A stretch of DNA of 64,000 bases from Malania oleifera (lineage: Eukaryota; Streptophyta; Magnoliopsida; Santalales; Ximeniaceae): contig NC_080421.1 of assembly GCF_029873635.1 (NCBI RefSeq), positions 1,984,001-2,048,000 on the forward strand, written 5' to 3'. The notes beneath the pieces are model-generated. The model was given only the letters and a program-made list of their open reading frames with translations. It was not told the origin of the DNA and did not search any database. How positions within the stretch are numbered: the first letter of the stretch is position 1; each line of letters starts with the position of its first letter. The translations under genes were made by a program, and so were the position numbers. Positions 12,930 to 25,000 of the stretch are shown here, piece by piece.

Positions 12930-13310
12930 AACACTAACATGTTATTTACCTAGGTGCGGTTAGTTTACCTAATTACTACTTATTGATTGGTCTGTAGACT
13001 ATTCCTAAACTAACGAATCTACATTTACCAAAGTTTGAATCAGGAGTTCAATTATACAAGGAGAATGTATGTACAAGCACCTCCTACACACTCGTTCTAC
13101 GAAAGGTACCTAATTAATTATTAATTATTAATTATCCCTAAACTAAATCTAATAGTTTTTAATTAACTTCTTAAAAAAATAATTAATTAAAATTTTAAAA
13201 AATATAAAATAAGGTATGATTTAGGGATGTCTAATAAGACCTTAAAAGAAAGGGATCTTGTCAGATAAAAGTCCCCTCAAAACTAATATATATAAGGTCT
13301 GAAAAATGAG
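12930..13310. repeat. dispersed repeat R1, copy 2
   Basis: Direct-orientation match to 5035-5440, with indels. Neither copy has recognisable coding sequence or terminal repeats. Confidence 0.65.
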
Positions 13311-15472
13311 TTTTAGTTCAGTTAGGCTTGGTAAAAGGTCAATGGTCAATGGACCTAGGTCCAAATTGGACTTAGGTCTTTGGTCTTCGAGTCAACCATT
13401 TAAGATCTAGGTCATATTGACCCAGATTCGGATTGGATTTCGGGTAATCAAATATGAGTTATTGGACTTAGGGTAATCGAGTATGGGTGTTCGAATACAA
13501 ATCTTGAATCTACATGCGTAATTAAACTGTATTAGAATTCCTATTTACAATCAAACCACAAGATCTTGAATTCTAAATTTTTGCAATTTTAGTTATCCAA
13601 GAAATTAAAAAGAACTAAACAAAATGAATGGAAACCAACTTTTGCCTACAAACTCCTAGCCCTCAACTTATCAGTCTTCGAGCCTCAAGCTTTGCAATTC
13701 TTCCTCACAATTCCTCTAATTCTAAATTCTAACTTAGTAACATTTATTGAAGCTCCTTTGAATTCTTCACTTTCTTGATCTTCACGAATTCTTCTCCAAG
13801 TTCACAACTCTCGCAAACTCACGGTTTCTATGTCTCTAAATGTTTGTGTGTCCTTCTCACCCTTAGAAGACCTCTATTTATAGGTCTAAGGGAAGTAAGT
13901 AGATTAAATTTGCATAATCAATAAATTTTAAATTAATCAATCAAACTTAAAACTAATTAGTTCATCAAATTAATTAACCAATTTAAGTTGCTCAATTATA
14001 TCTAAAATATCAATTAACTTTCATTTTTTATTTCTTAATTGACTCTTTTGTGCTGTGCGGGTGCAAGCATGGAGAATCTAGCCCTCTTACCTCCCCCCCC
14101 CTCCCCCCCTTTTCTATTTTTTTTTAATTTTAATGTAAAAAATTCAATTTTTCTATATTTTTCTTTATTTTTTTGTATTTTCTCATTTTATAAAATAAAA
14201 TTTTACCCAATTTTTGTTATAAAACCCGAGACAAAATGAAATGTCTACACTAAATACCCCATTAAACTTGATTAACCAATTAGAATTTGATTAATCAATC
14301 AAATTTAAATTGATAATCAAATTTAAATATATTTGATTTATTTTTTATCTTTTAATTCCAATTTTGCAATTATCCTCCGTGTCTAATTGAAATCTCCATT
14401 ATAAGTGCACGTACAAGCATATGAAGAAACTGGCTATGAACTTTATTTTTTTCCAATTTTTTATTTTTCTATATTTTTATATTTTCCATATATTTGAAAA
14501 AAAAATTTCATGTAATCAATTTTTTTGTATTTTTTTCATTTTATTGTATTTAATAAATAAAATTATATGCAAAATTTGAATTCGAATGAAAAATCACACC
14601 TAGAAAAAGATTTAAAAAAAATGGCATTAAAATTAAATTAAATAATCCTGTTTTTGCTATATAAAGCCCCAGTTGTCTACAACAATTGAGATAATTATCA
14701 AATAATTTACATTTCAAATAATTTTGGATAATTTTTAAAAGCTTTGACTAACTGACCAAGATACGTCTCCTTTAGAATTTGAAAAATTTTACATAAAAAA
14801 GTATCAATCTTTAAGTCAAACTTAAGCTGCCTAAATAATTATTTCAGCTATCATCTCATAAATATTTATAAAGTAAAATTAGCATAGAATAGAATAGATT
14901 AAAATAGATTATATTATCTTAATTTTACATATTCTTCATTCAACTTTTAATTTCATTCTTCACTAATTAACCTCCCTCTCTCTCTCTGCAGTGCAGTACG
15001 GCATTATACAGCCTAAACACTGAAAAATTAGTACAACTACTGCTACATACAACTTAAAAAACCATGTCCCTGCAATTGCAAATGAAATGTGGAATTAATT
15101 AATTGAAATTGGGTGTGATGACGGTGGTCAGAACAGAGCAGGGCCAGAGCCAAACACCCAGTTGGAAAAAAGCCAAAATGATGCAGCCCCCATAAAACCA
15201 TCATTTACCCCCCACTCCCCAAACAGTACCTTAAACCCCCAAAAAACCCAAAACAGCAGATGATTACACAGAAAAAGAGAACTCATTTCACCATAGTCGG
15301 CCACTGTCAATAAAGGCATGCATCCATCTCCATGCCTATATTCTCATTCATCATCAGCTGTGGAGACAAACACACAGCAAAGCTGCGGCTTTTGGTTTTA
15401 GCTTCTTCCCTTCTTCAGTCTCCCCATTCTTTCATACATACATATGCATAAATACATAGTCTCTCATCCACT

Positions 15473-15511
<39 letters not shown>

Positions 15512-15791
15512 TCAGACCACTGAAAAAAAAAAAAGGCCGGCTGCTGCACAAATTAACCCTAAACCTAAACCTAAAGCATAACTGCTTAATCCTCCCCCTA
15601 CAAGAAAAAACAGAGCATTTGCCCAATTGTCCCTTTAACAGATTTACTTGTGCCTATTTGATCAGAGACCAAAAAACAGAGAGGAATGATTGAAAACAAG
15701 GAGACCCAAAAACCCATTCCTTTTGATTCAACTTTTCTTTTCTTTTTTTCACTTTTTCTAAAATGATTGTTCATTTCTTTGTCTCTTCTCC
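13311..15791. other. AT-rich intergenic DNA downstream of the LOG gene
   Basis: No gene is supported. At 13620-13880 is a C/T-rich stretch ending in a CTATTTATAGG-like string, similar in layout to 12540-12820. The DNA at 14040-14960 is very AT-rich with homopolymers. The LOG 3' UTR is expected just left of 15792, but I cannot place its end. An (AT)n run lies at 15475-15508. Confidence 0.5.
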
Positions 15792-16569
15792 TTATAAAGC
15801 TATCTCAGTCTGCAAAGTTGTGGCAGCATTAAACCCCTGCTGCTGCTGTTGCTGCTGCTGCTGCAGCTGTGGTGATGGCTGTTCCACCTCCCACCTCGCC
15901 CTAGCAATGGCTCCATCATGCACAGGCACGTACTCCTAAGATCAATACAAACCAGTACTCACCACCACCACCACCATCATCACCATTACAAACCAAAACG
16001 CAAAAAAACACACACTAAAACAAGAACATAAGAAAAGAAAACACCCAGATGCCAGATATATAGAGCAGAACATTTGTTCTGAGAGGGAATCTGTTTTTTC
16101 TCTTTTGTCTATTTCTTCTAGAGATTGCAAATAATCATTAGAACCTGTATATTCAATTAAACCACTAGACCCACCTCAAGTTTCTGCACAAGTTCTTTGG
16201 CGCTGGGGGCAGAGACGATGATGCTCCTTTGGGATGGCCTGATGAAGCCGTCGTCCACTGCTTTGTCTATGAATGTGAGAAAGTAGTTGTAATACCCATC
16301 CACATTCAGCAAACCCACCTGCAAATTTCATCAAAGAAGTTTGACCAAAACCCTAATAACCCAATAAATGACAATCACAGAACTAATAAAAACACAAAAA
16401 AGCTAAATACCGTTTGGGGTTTTTGGGGTTTTAGAGCTCACTTACAGGCTTGTCATGAATACCCAGCTGAGCCCAGGTGATTACCTCCAGCAACTCTTCC
16501 AGAGTTCCATACCCGCCTGAATACAGAGAGAGAGAGGGAGAGAGAGATGAAGCTTGTGCACATAAGATT

Positions 16570-16612
<43 letters not shown>

Positions 16613-16894
16613 GGACCTGGTAAGGCAATAAAACAATCAGAATGGCGGGCCATCTCAGCTTTCCTTTGGTGCATGTCGGCCACTGGCCTTACCTCCCCAA
16701 CCGTTTCTCCAGTTAGCTGTGCCTCCACAAACCAACACATATATCATCATCTTTCAATGCACCAAATGTTTAAAAACATGCGCTATGTACCAAACCCCAA
16801 ATCCGAAATCAAAAATCAGAAAAATTAAAGCTAAGAAACTCAAAGCAGCAGCAATAGATGCGAGAGTATGAATTGAAAAGTGTGTGTGTATAAA

Positions 16895-16929
<35 letters not shown>

Positions 16930-17442
16930 CTCAACCTCTTTGCACATCAGAGTTCTTGGGATGATCCTGTAGCGACAAACCAAATAAAATTTTTTTAAAA
17001 CCCCAAATGGGAATTAATATAATATGACAACAACCAAGAAAACAAAAATTAATAATAATAATAATAATGGATTAAATCAAACATGGGTTTGTAATTTTTA
17101 CTGAAATGGAAGTAATGTACCCAAGAACATGGCATCCACCGCGATGAACAGCTTGGGAAACCAAACCCATCAGCCCAATACTCCCACCTCCGTAAACGAG
17201 GTCCAACCTCCTCGACACCTTCACAGACAGAACACGCACTCTGTAAAAGATGGCTAAACGAGGGCATAATGAAATAAAAGAACAAAAAGTTGGGTCATTG
17301 CATTATTATGCAGAAATACAGGGGGCACCAGTTCTTGACCCAAATCAATGGCGGCGTCTCTGTAGCTGTTCCGCTTGCCGGTGCTGCTCCCGCAGAACAC
17401 ACCCACACTCTTGAATCTCGAATTTACAACTCTCTCGTCCAT
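15792..17442 (-). CDS. LOG: cytokinin riboside 5'-monophosphate phosphoribohydrolase, LOG5-like
   Basis: Family role: LOG enzymes release active cytokinin bases from riboside 5'-monophosphates, mainly in the cytosol. Seven exons join with canonical GT/AG sites: 17329-17442, 17121-17218, 16936-16966, 16617-16716, 16446-16516, 16175-16318 and 15792-15935 (702 nt, 233 aa plus stop). Visible motifs: [10 protein letters not shown] near residue 15, [12 protein letters not shown] near 43-55, [13 protein letters not shown] at 96-108 and the family signature PGGYGTLEE at 114-122, with the conserved Arg and Glu present. The start [10 protein letters not shown] fits the short family N terminus; an upstream in-frame Met would add residues not typical of LOG. 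The C terminus VEQPSPQLQ, a Q run and LQTEIAL resembles LOG5-type proteins. No disruption is seen. The specific paralogue assignment is from recall of family sequences. Confidence 0.95.
15837..15866 (-). repeat. CAG/CAA repeat encoding poly-Q in the LOG last exon
   Basis: Nine consecutive Gln codons, mixed CAG and CAA, follow PSPQL in the C-terminal tail. The tail is outside the catalytic fold, so length variation would probably be tolerated. Confidence 0.9.
16571..16609. repeat. GA/CT microsatellite in LOG intron 4
   Basis: An uninterrupted (AG)n run begins about 8 bp from the intron 4 donor (GT at 16615-16616). On the coding strand it is a CT tract immediately after the splice donor. Confidence 0.95.
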
Positions 17443-17504
17443 CTTTTGTAAATTGCGATTGTTACCTGCTTCTTCTTCTGTGGAGAAGGTAAAATAGAAC
17501 AGCA

Positions 17505-17506
<2 letters not shown>

Positions 17507-17546
<40 letters not shown>
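17507..17546. repeat. TA microsatellite just upstream of the LOG start codon
   Basis: (TA)n about 65-104 bp upstream of the LOG ATG, in the likely 5' UTR or core promoter. No separate clear TATA box is resolvable because the repeat itself would match one. Confidence 0.9.
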
Positions 17547-17552
<6 letters not shown>

Positions 17553-18600
17553 TATAAATAAAATAAATGGAATACAGAAAGCGAAGAGGTGCATGGGGAA
17601 TGGTGCTATGTATCCCTGTTCTTACACGTGTCCTTTTGTGATGCCTAAATGGCGAAGGACCCGTAATGCCAGCATTATCCTGATGAATTATGATATTGGC
17701 CTAGCTTGCCCCAATCCCCAAAGCCACCCTACCCTACGTCCAGGGTAGTATTACCTAGGCTGTAGAGACCCTACCGCTACCGCCAGCCAACAAAAAGCGA
17801 TGGGTCACGCACGTGCAGAACGTCTGCATCAAATCAGGATTAACAATTTGATTAATAATATTTTAATCTAAAGAATTCTCATCCTATTATTTAATTAATA
17901 TTATTTTTATAACATCTACATATATCCCTATAAAAAAAAAATCCTTTATTTTTAGTGTTTATTCCTTACAAATTTAACAAAATACAAATTTTCTCATAAC
18001 ATTTCAAGATTTTGTCAAATTTGCTTATTTTAGTTTTTGAAAATTTTACGAATATCTATTAAGATTTTAACAGTTTCATAAATTTTATTAAACATTTAAT
18101 TTATAAAGCATGTTATGTATTATGATCGAATCAATCGATGAGAGTTCGTTAGATATAGACTCGTGCCTTCAATATTTAACTAATTATGAGTCATGCTAGG
18201 TAATATAGGTTCGCGATAGCATGAACGAACGTCATAAGGTTCACTGTATATAATTTATTGAGTAATCCTATGTAATGTAGTCCCGTGATAATACGAGCTC
18301 ACATGAGGTTCACTAGGTATAGCAGTGTGGCTCCACGCACTCACACTGTTGTATCCAATGAGTTTCCACCATGTGAATCCATGACATTAAACATTTTTCT
18401 TAATGTATATGGTAATTATATTTATTTCTACAATTAACAATATAGTAATAAAGCGAGTAAAAATAATGTTAAAAATGTAATATTTTTATATGTTGTCGTT
18501 TATCAAAATTTTTTAAATATTAAAAGAATAAAATGTAGACATCAAACTAAAATTTTTTCTTTGTGTATGCATGAATAATATAGAATTTACGTAGAGGTAT
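17547..18600. other. upstream region of LOG and AT-rich intergenic DNA
   Basis: 17580-17830 has more balanced composition, including CACGTG-like strings (TTACACGTGTCC, GCACGTGC), and is the probable LOG promoter. 17850-18600 is AT-rich with no recognisable gene. 18180-18400 contains diverged internal repeats around 'gaggttcact'. Confidence 0.4.
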
Positions 18601-19156
18601 TGTTGATCGTGCAACCATGTTCCCTTGAATTCCTCGCTATCTCTACCATCACTTGATGGGCGACGCTACGTAATACCGCATCAGAGTCACTGCCGCCCAT
18701 ACTAGAAGGCTCTACACCGTCACCACCACCAGCATTCGTATTGTCATTCTCAGGGTTTATCTTGAAAATAACACAACATAATCTTAGAATTCTATCATAA
18801 CACGACTAGTGCATATATCTAGCTAAAACCATAAAATATCTTTATACCACCAATCAATTTAACATCTTTATTTCCAAATTTAAGGTTCAGTCTTACCACT
18901 TATAAATAAAAACCGACGATAGTTTATCATGATTTTCCTGAAATCGTCATCCCAAAAAAATCACAAAAATCACCATGGAATTTCCTGCCTCCAGGTTGTG
19001 AGTCGAAATCCTAAATTCTAATCTTAACCTCCAACAATGACTGATTAAAATCCCAATCAACCCATCTCTTAGCCTCTTCAAGATTAATTCCTATACTCTG
19101 GTATTGTATTCCGCTGAAGTCTGCAGAATCTAACAACCTATGCTCTGATACCAAAC
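18601..19156 (-). pseudogene. gag: second, truncated 5' internal region: primer site and gag start
   Basis: Aligns throughout with 25880-26435, including the sequence complementary to tRNA-Met next to the LTR (GCTCTGATACCA at 19142-19153). The gag start codon is ATA instead of ATG (near 18769-18771). The next residues match the other copy ([12 protein letters not shown]), and the gag start then runs to the truncation at about 18601. A copy of the family acceptor-like TTTTCAAG precedes the start position. Confidence 0.85.
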
Positions 19157-21275
19157 GGTGATGCCCTGATTTCTTTTTTATATATCTATATAACAATAAT
19201 CAAATACCATGATATCATACCATCAACATGACCCAACCCGAAGTGGGGACAACAAGTGAACTGTACATGTCTTACGTCAAACCAAGCAGTGGAAACATAC
19301 ATATACGCACAATCCTAGATACAAAACCAGAGTGCTAACATCATCATAATACCTAAATAACTCTCCAGAACCATATTCTAATACAATACCAGATGTCTCC
19401 AAATATCAATATACACATCAATTCCCGCCAGTACTTACTTTGTACGAACAGCTAACTAGTCTTGCCCTGGAACTTTAGGATCGGTCCCCTCGTGGACCTA
19501 AAATGTTTAAATATTTATTTGGGGTGAGACACCTCTCAGTAAGACGAAATAAATTATTGACAGTATGTGACAACAAGAGTTTGGTGTAGTAAAACACATC
19601 CAGTTAAATAATTATTTCAACTAGGAAAAACATGTAAATATGTACCCATAACCATATATATGTATATATACGTATATGTTAATATATTTTCAAAGGCTTT
19701 CATTTCTCATAAACATGCTCTAACTCATGAGTATCCATATGTATGTAACACAACTCGTCTATAACTCATGACTGTTCATCATATCGGTTAGCATAAATTC
19801 ATCGCATCTATAATGAGGAACCATCCTGAGGATATTCATACATCATCGTCATGTAATCACCCCACATGACTGGGGTTGTGCGGCCTGAAGGCGAGACCTA
19901 ACCATGGCTAGCCGACCAAGTTAAATCAAAACTGAACGCTTCTGTAGTACGATTAACCTACCACAGCCTAGTCTGGACTTCAGGGGCTGTCCACACACTC
20001 CGCAGGCCCAATCGACTGTCACTGCCACACTTTATATGAGACGTGTGGTTGCACTAACTCAATCACTAGCAATGGTACTGTGCTTTCTATAAATCACATA
20101 TCCATCAAGGTTCTTATTTCCACATTTCTGTATTCATAATTCATCATATCTATATATATCTCATCGCATTTGCATATATCTCATGTCATCATGTTAGTGT
20201 AATTCGCGTCTGTGTATATCACATATCATCTTTTATGTATAAAACCTATATGTATATGCCATGCCACATATCATCATTTCTGTATAAAACAAATATGTGT
20301 ATATCACATATCTCATTTCTGTATAAAACATATCTGTATATATCACGTATCTCATTTCTATATAAAACATATCTGTGTATATCACATATCATCATTTCTG
20401 TACAAAACATATCTGTATATATCACATATCTCATTTCTGTATATATCGCGTATCTTATTTCTGTATAAAACATATATGTATATATCACATATCTCATTTC
20501 TATATAAAACATATATGTATATATCACATACCTCATTTCTCATGCCACACAACTTTTGAATGATAATTCATAATATAATAATCTCACGGAAAATATCCAT
20601 ATCATAATATTCCAAAATCACAAAAAATATTTTCATTTTCACGTACTTTAAGCCAACCAGTTAATTCCCAAAAATATATGTCATAATTTATTCCCCTTAC
20701 CTGCTTACTGAGAAAGTGCCCGCAATGATCTTAAACAGATGCCTGCGGCGATCGAAACTCAAAACCCTGAAATCATATTTTTAGTTTAATCAACTAAATC
20801 CCAGAATAATTACCATCCTAACATTCCTAGGCTTACACACTCCCATTAACTGGTTAAATTCTAAAACAATTAACACAATCCATTTTTTTTACCTTAACTT
20901 TACAGTGGTGCCCAGGAACCCCAAAACATAAATTTGCTCCGATTAAATTGCATAGAATCGCAGTTAGGCCTTAAAAATGGCGTGTAATAATCAATTTGGG
21001 GGAGGTTTGAGTAAGAAAATGATGAGAGCGAGAGTGTTGGCCACAACCTAGAGAGAGAGAGAGAGAGTGAAGAGGGTTTTAATTTTTTCAAACAAAATGA
21101 GCTAAGACCTATATATAGGTCACTATCCCTGAGCAAAACCAACTATGGTTTTTCTTGGGGTCTATGAAACCGTCGACCGTTTGGTCTTTAACCAAACCAT
21201 TTTTCACCGTTTTACCCTTACCTGGCCACAGTAACACAAAACCGTTGACGGTTTTTCTGCACTCCCACCAAACCA

Positions 21276-21331
<56 letters not shown>

Positions 21332-21345
21332 TTATGGTCTCTACA
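19157..21345 (-). repeat. gypsy LTR, family 3 (left LTR)
   Basis: 2189 bp. The right end is the LTR start on the minus strand (TGTAGAGACC) and the left end has GG instead of TG. On the minus strand it shows an (AAT)n run (21275-21331), AAACCGT-type palindromes (21165-21260), a CT tract (21051-21069), acceptor-like AG at 20767-20768, a 66-nt mini-exon-like interval and donor GTAAGGGG (GT at 20699-20700). A hairpin lies at 19525-19538 and an acceptor-like AG at 19498-19499. Copy 2 is 26436-35048. Confidence 0.9.
20212..20563 (-). repeat. tandem repeat of about 38 bp inside the family 3 LTR
   Basis: About nine copies of a unit containing CTCATTTCTGTATAAAACAT and 'atctgtatatatcacat'. The same array occurs at 27510-27781 and continues at 32158-32219 in the other LTR. 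Frames stay open on both strands only because the repeat is simple. Confidence 0.9.
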
Positions 21346-21358
21346 TCCTCCCATCCTT
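21346..21358 (-). other. polypurine tract of the family 3 gypsy element
   Basis: On the minus strand AAGGATGGGAGGA immediately precedes the LTR start TGTAGAGACC. The upstream sequence AAATTTTGAAGACAAAATTT is the usual gypsy 3' internal border. Confidence 0.85.
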
Positions 21359-21627
21359 ACAAAAATTTTGTCTTCAAAATTTGCTATCTATCACTTGTAC
21401 CAACCCTAAGGAAAAACACTGAAATTTTATTAATTACCCTCACTCACTTATGGCGGAGGAATACTGTGGTTATAATAAAGGGTCTTGGGAGATTACAATC
21501 AATCACATAAATAAAAGAAAACTTTCCCAAAACCATTTATAACCTAAAACCAAAAATACTAACTTATAACCAATCACTCTACATTGTACTAGTCAATAGT
21601 AAAAAATAGTCATTTTCTTTTACCTGT
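21359..21627 (-). other. gypsy 3' untranslated internal region
   Basis: Lies between the integrase stop region and the polypurine tract. It includes, on the plus strand, ACTTATGGCGGAGGAATACT (about 21449-21468), a string also found at 51416-51432 in the other gypsy element and at 35603-35622 in the LINE. Confidence 0.7.
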
Positions 21628-22074
21628 CTAACTCCAGATTTCACTGAACAAGTCTAGATATCTCTGGAACATCTCCTTTTCTAGTTCCCACAAAGCCTCC
21701 TCGACTGCATGATTATGCCAGAGTACTTTTACTAGTGGGATTTTCTTGGTACTTAGTTCCTGTTCTTTATAATTTAGAATCTGGACTGGCACTTCATCAT
21801 ACGATAGAGTATCCTCAAGTTCCAGTGTCTCATAACTTATTATATGTGATGGATCTGGGACATATTTCTTCAACATAGACACATGAAATACGTCATGAAT
21901 TCTGGATAACGCTCGGGGTAACGCTAACCTGTAGGCAATTGGACCGATTCTTTCTAGCATCTCAAACGGCCCAATGTACCTAGGGTTAAGCTTACCCTTC
22001 TTCCCAAATCTCATTATTCCTATCATTGGTGCAATTTTCAAAAACACATTATCTTCTACTCGAAATTCTAGCAC
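21628..22074 (-). pseudogene. integrase C-terminal domain with chromodomain-like tail
   Basis: Open for 148 codons. Recognisable are the integrase C-terminal motif ([32 protein letters not shown]), [20 protein letters not shown] and the chromodomain-like tail ([20 protein letters not shown]). This arrangement is typical of plant chromoviruses of the Tekay/Del type, where the tail is thought to help target chromatin. The piece is continuous, but the upstream integrase is broken. Confidence 0.88.
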
Positions 22075-23016
22075 TCGTCGGCAGGTGTCTACATAGCTCT
22101 TCTGTCAACTCTAAGTTGCTTTAATTCTTTCCCGGATAAGCTTGATTTTTTTAAGCCCGTTGTACGATCTCTGACCCCAAAATCTTCCTTTCACCAATTT
22201 CATCCCAATATAGCAGAGATCAACACCTCCGACCATACAATGCCTCATACAGTGTCATCCTAATAATGGCCTGGTAGTTGTTATAAGCAAATTCGACCAG
22301 TGGCATATACTGGATCCAACTACCACCAAAATCAAATACATAGGCCCAAAACATATCCTCCAATATCTGTATGGTGCTCTCTGTCTGTCAATCGATCTGA
22401 GGATGAAATGTTGTACTGAAAGTTAGTTTGGAACCTAAGGGTCTTTGTAAATTTTTCGAGAATTGAGATGTGAACTATGGGGCACTGGCACACCATGCAG
22501 TCTGACTATCTTCTGTATATACAACTCTGCCAACCTACTCATGGAGTAGCTAACTCTAATGGGAAGAAAAAGGGCAGTCTTCATTAATCGGTCAACGACT
22601 ACCCAGATAGTGTCCTGTCCATAAAGTGTCAGCGGTAATCCTGTGACAAAGTCTATAGAAATATGCTCCCACTTCCACTTAGGAATGTGGAGTGGTTGCA
22701 ACTATCCCACTGATCTCTGATGCTCAGCTTTTACCTACTGGCATATCAAACACTACTCTATACATTGAGCTATTTCTTTTTTCATATTACTCCACCAAAA
22801 GGATTCCCACAGATCTCTGTACATTTTTGTGTTTCTTGGATGTATTGTATATAGAGAACGGTGCGCCTCTTGCAAAATAGTCTTTTTAATTTCATTATCA
22901 TCAGGTACACATAACCTAGTATGAAACCTTAAAGCCCCATCATTTGAAATATTAAAATCTACTCCCTGTCCACTCTGCACTTTTTCCCTGATTCTTACTA
23001 ATTTTGCATCCTGCAT
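22075..23016 (-). pseudogene. integrase zinc-binding and catalytic core, broken
   Basis: The HHCC region is recognisable at 22753-23016 (LHTR-type start, ILQEAHRSLYTIHPRNTKMY, WWSNMKKEIAQCI). The catalytic core begins at 22435-22701 (KWEHISIDFVTGLP, IWVVVDRLMKTALFLP). Between 22430 and 22080 the rest of the core is broken by stops and frameshifts. Not functional. Confidence 0.85.
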
Positions 23017-24403
23017 CTATGTAGTCTTAATTTTCTTTAGTATAATCGAATGAAGTATTTGATTGGCAATAATTGCTTGGTGATTACCTTCTATAAGCTC
23101 CACCCCAAGTTTTTCCAAATTCATTCTGATATGATGCTGCACCACCATTGCTAATATTGAGGCACTCCCTGATTTCTGACTCAAGGCATTAGCTACTATA
23201 TTAGCCTTTTCTAGGTGGTAACTGATGGTGCAGTCGTAATCCTTTATCAATTCTAGCCATCTCCTCTGCCTCATATTTAACTCCTTTTGCGTGAAAAAAT
23301 ATTTCAAACTCTTATGGTCCGTAAAGATCTCACATTTCCCGCCGTATAAATAATGCCTCCAAATTTTCATTGCATACACTAATGCAAGCAACTCCAAATC
23401 ATGTGTCAGGTAGTTCTTCTCATATTCTTTAAGTTTTTGAGAAGCTTATGCAATGACCTTCCCTTGCTGCATCAAGACACACCTGAGTCCCTTTTGAGAC
23501 GCGTCACTGTATATCACAAATCCACTATCTCCTGAGGGAATAGACAAAACTGGTGCAGTGACAAGTCGCTACTTCAATTCCTGGAAGCTCTGCTCACAAT
23601 CATCAGTCCACTCGAACTTCACATTTTTTTCTCGTCAACCATGTCAGAAGACCCGATAATCGAGAAAATCCTTCCACAAACCACCAATAGTATCCTGTCA
23701 GACCTAGGAAACTTCTGATCTCTTGAACATTCCTCAGTCTTGCCCAGTCCACTACTGTCTCTATCTTGCTTGGATCTACAGAGATATCATCCTTGGATAT
23801 CACATGCCTGAGAAAATTAACTCGTTCCAACCTAAATTCACACTTCTTGAATTTGGTGTCTCTCAGTATCTAAAGAACTATCCTCAAATGTGTCTCATGC
23901 TCCTTGGGGCTCTTTGAATAGACCAGAATATCATCAACGAAGACCACTACAAACTAGTCCAGGTATTCATGGAAAACTCTGTTCATTTGATCCATAAATG
24001 TCATCGGAGCATTTGTCAGTTCGATTGGCATGACTAAAAACTCATAATGGTCATACCGAGTTCAGAAAGTTGTCTTTGAAACATCCTCTGCCTTGACCTT
24101 CACTTGATGGTACCCAGATCGAAGATCAATCTTTGAGTAAACCCGTGTTCCCTGGAGTTGATCGAATAAATCATCAATATGAGGAAGAGGATACTTATTT
24201 TTAACTGTCACTTTATTTATCTCTCTATAGTTGATACACATCCTCATTGTCCCATTTTTCTTCTTTACAAAAAGAACAAGCGCTCCCCAGGGTGATACAC
24301 TAGATCTGATAAACCCTTTATCCAACAATTCCTGCAACTTTTCTTTTAATTCTCTCAACTCTGCTGGAGTCATTATATAGGGAGGTTTAGATATTGGTGC
24401 CAT
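23017..24403 (-). pseudogene. reverse transcriptase and RNase H, broken
   Basis: RT starts near 24403 ([52 protein letters not shown]). The catalytic FVDDILVYSK is present near 23927-23958, but a TAG stop lies five codons upstream of it where the family has Gln. A second RT part is at 23603-23830 and RNase H at 23017-23397 ([37 protein letters not shown]). Stops between these parts break the frame. Confidence 0.88.
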
Positions 24404-25000
24404 CCTTGGAAGTAAATCAATGGCAAATTCAATCTCTCAGTCGGGAGGCAACCTAGGTAAACCTCCTGGAAAGACATCAGGGAATTCTCTCACCACTGGT
24501 ATATCATCACACTTTAACCCTCCCTCAAGAGCTTCCTTCACACAATCTATTTACCCCTGGAATCCCTCCAAAAGCAGCCTCATCGCCTGATAACATCTGC
24601 GGTGGGAAACACACACATGACCCCACAAACCTGTACTCTTGCTCTCCTGGTGGTCTGAATACTACCTCTTTCTTATGACAATCAATGCTAGCATAGTTGG
24701 CGGCTAGCCAGTCCATTCCCAAAATCAGATCAAACCCATGCATGTCAAATACCACTAGATTGACTAGTAGCATTTTTCCATGAAAATCCACTAGACAGTC
24801 TCTGAGCACCCTTCTACATATCACCACTGATCTTTTCGGTGTGGCTACTGATTATTCGGTGTCCAGCATTTGAGTTTCTATCCCATATAACTTGATGTAT
24901 CCTAAAGATATAAAAGACCAGGTGGCACCTGAGTTAAACAAAACAACAGTTTTATTTGAAAACATAGAAATAATACTTGTCACCACGTTGCCTGCCGCCT
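24404..25000 (-). pseudogene. aspartic protease region with altered active site
   Basis: The retropepsin-like domain is recognisable at 24525-24827 (VFDMHGFDLILGMDWLAANY) and upstream. The active-site triplet reads NSG instead of DSG (TVVLFNSGATWSFIS, about 24915-24960), replacing the catalytic Asp. In-frame stops are also present. The equivalent site in the 49412-54860 element is a normal DSGATHSF. Confidence 0.8.

Noticed and set aside
15128-15319. 63-codon minus-strand frame downstream of LOG
   Set aside because: Trp/Phe-rich from a C/A-rich plus strand; no motif and no splice partners.
17254-17505. Longer LOG N terminus starting at an upstream Met
   Set aside because: It would add about 21 residues ahead of [10 protein letters not shown] that do not fit LOG proteins; the downstream ATG gives the family length.
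20212-20563. Overlapping open frames on both strands
   Set aside because: They come from the 38-bp tandem array in an LTR; products are Tyr/His/Ile-rich repeats without a family.
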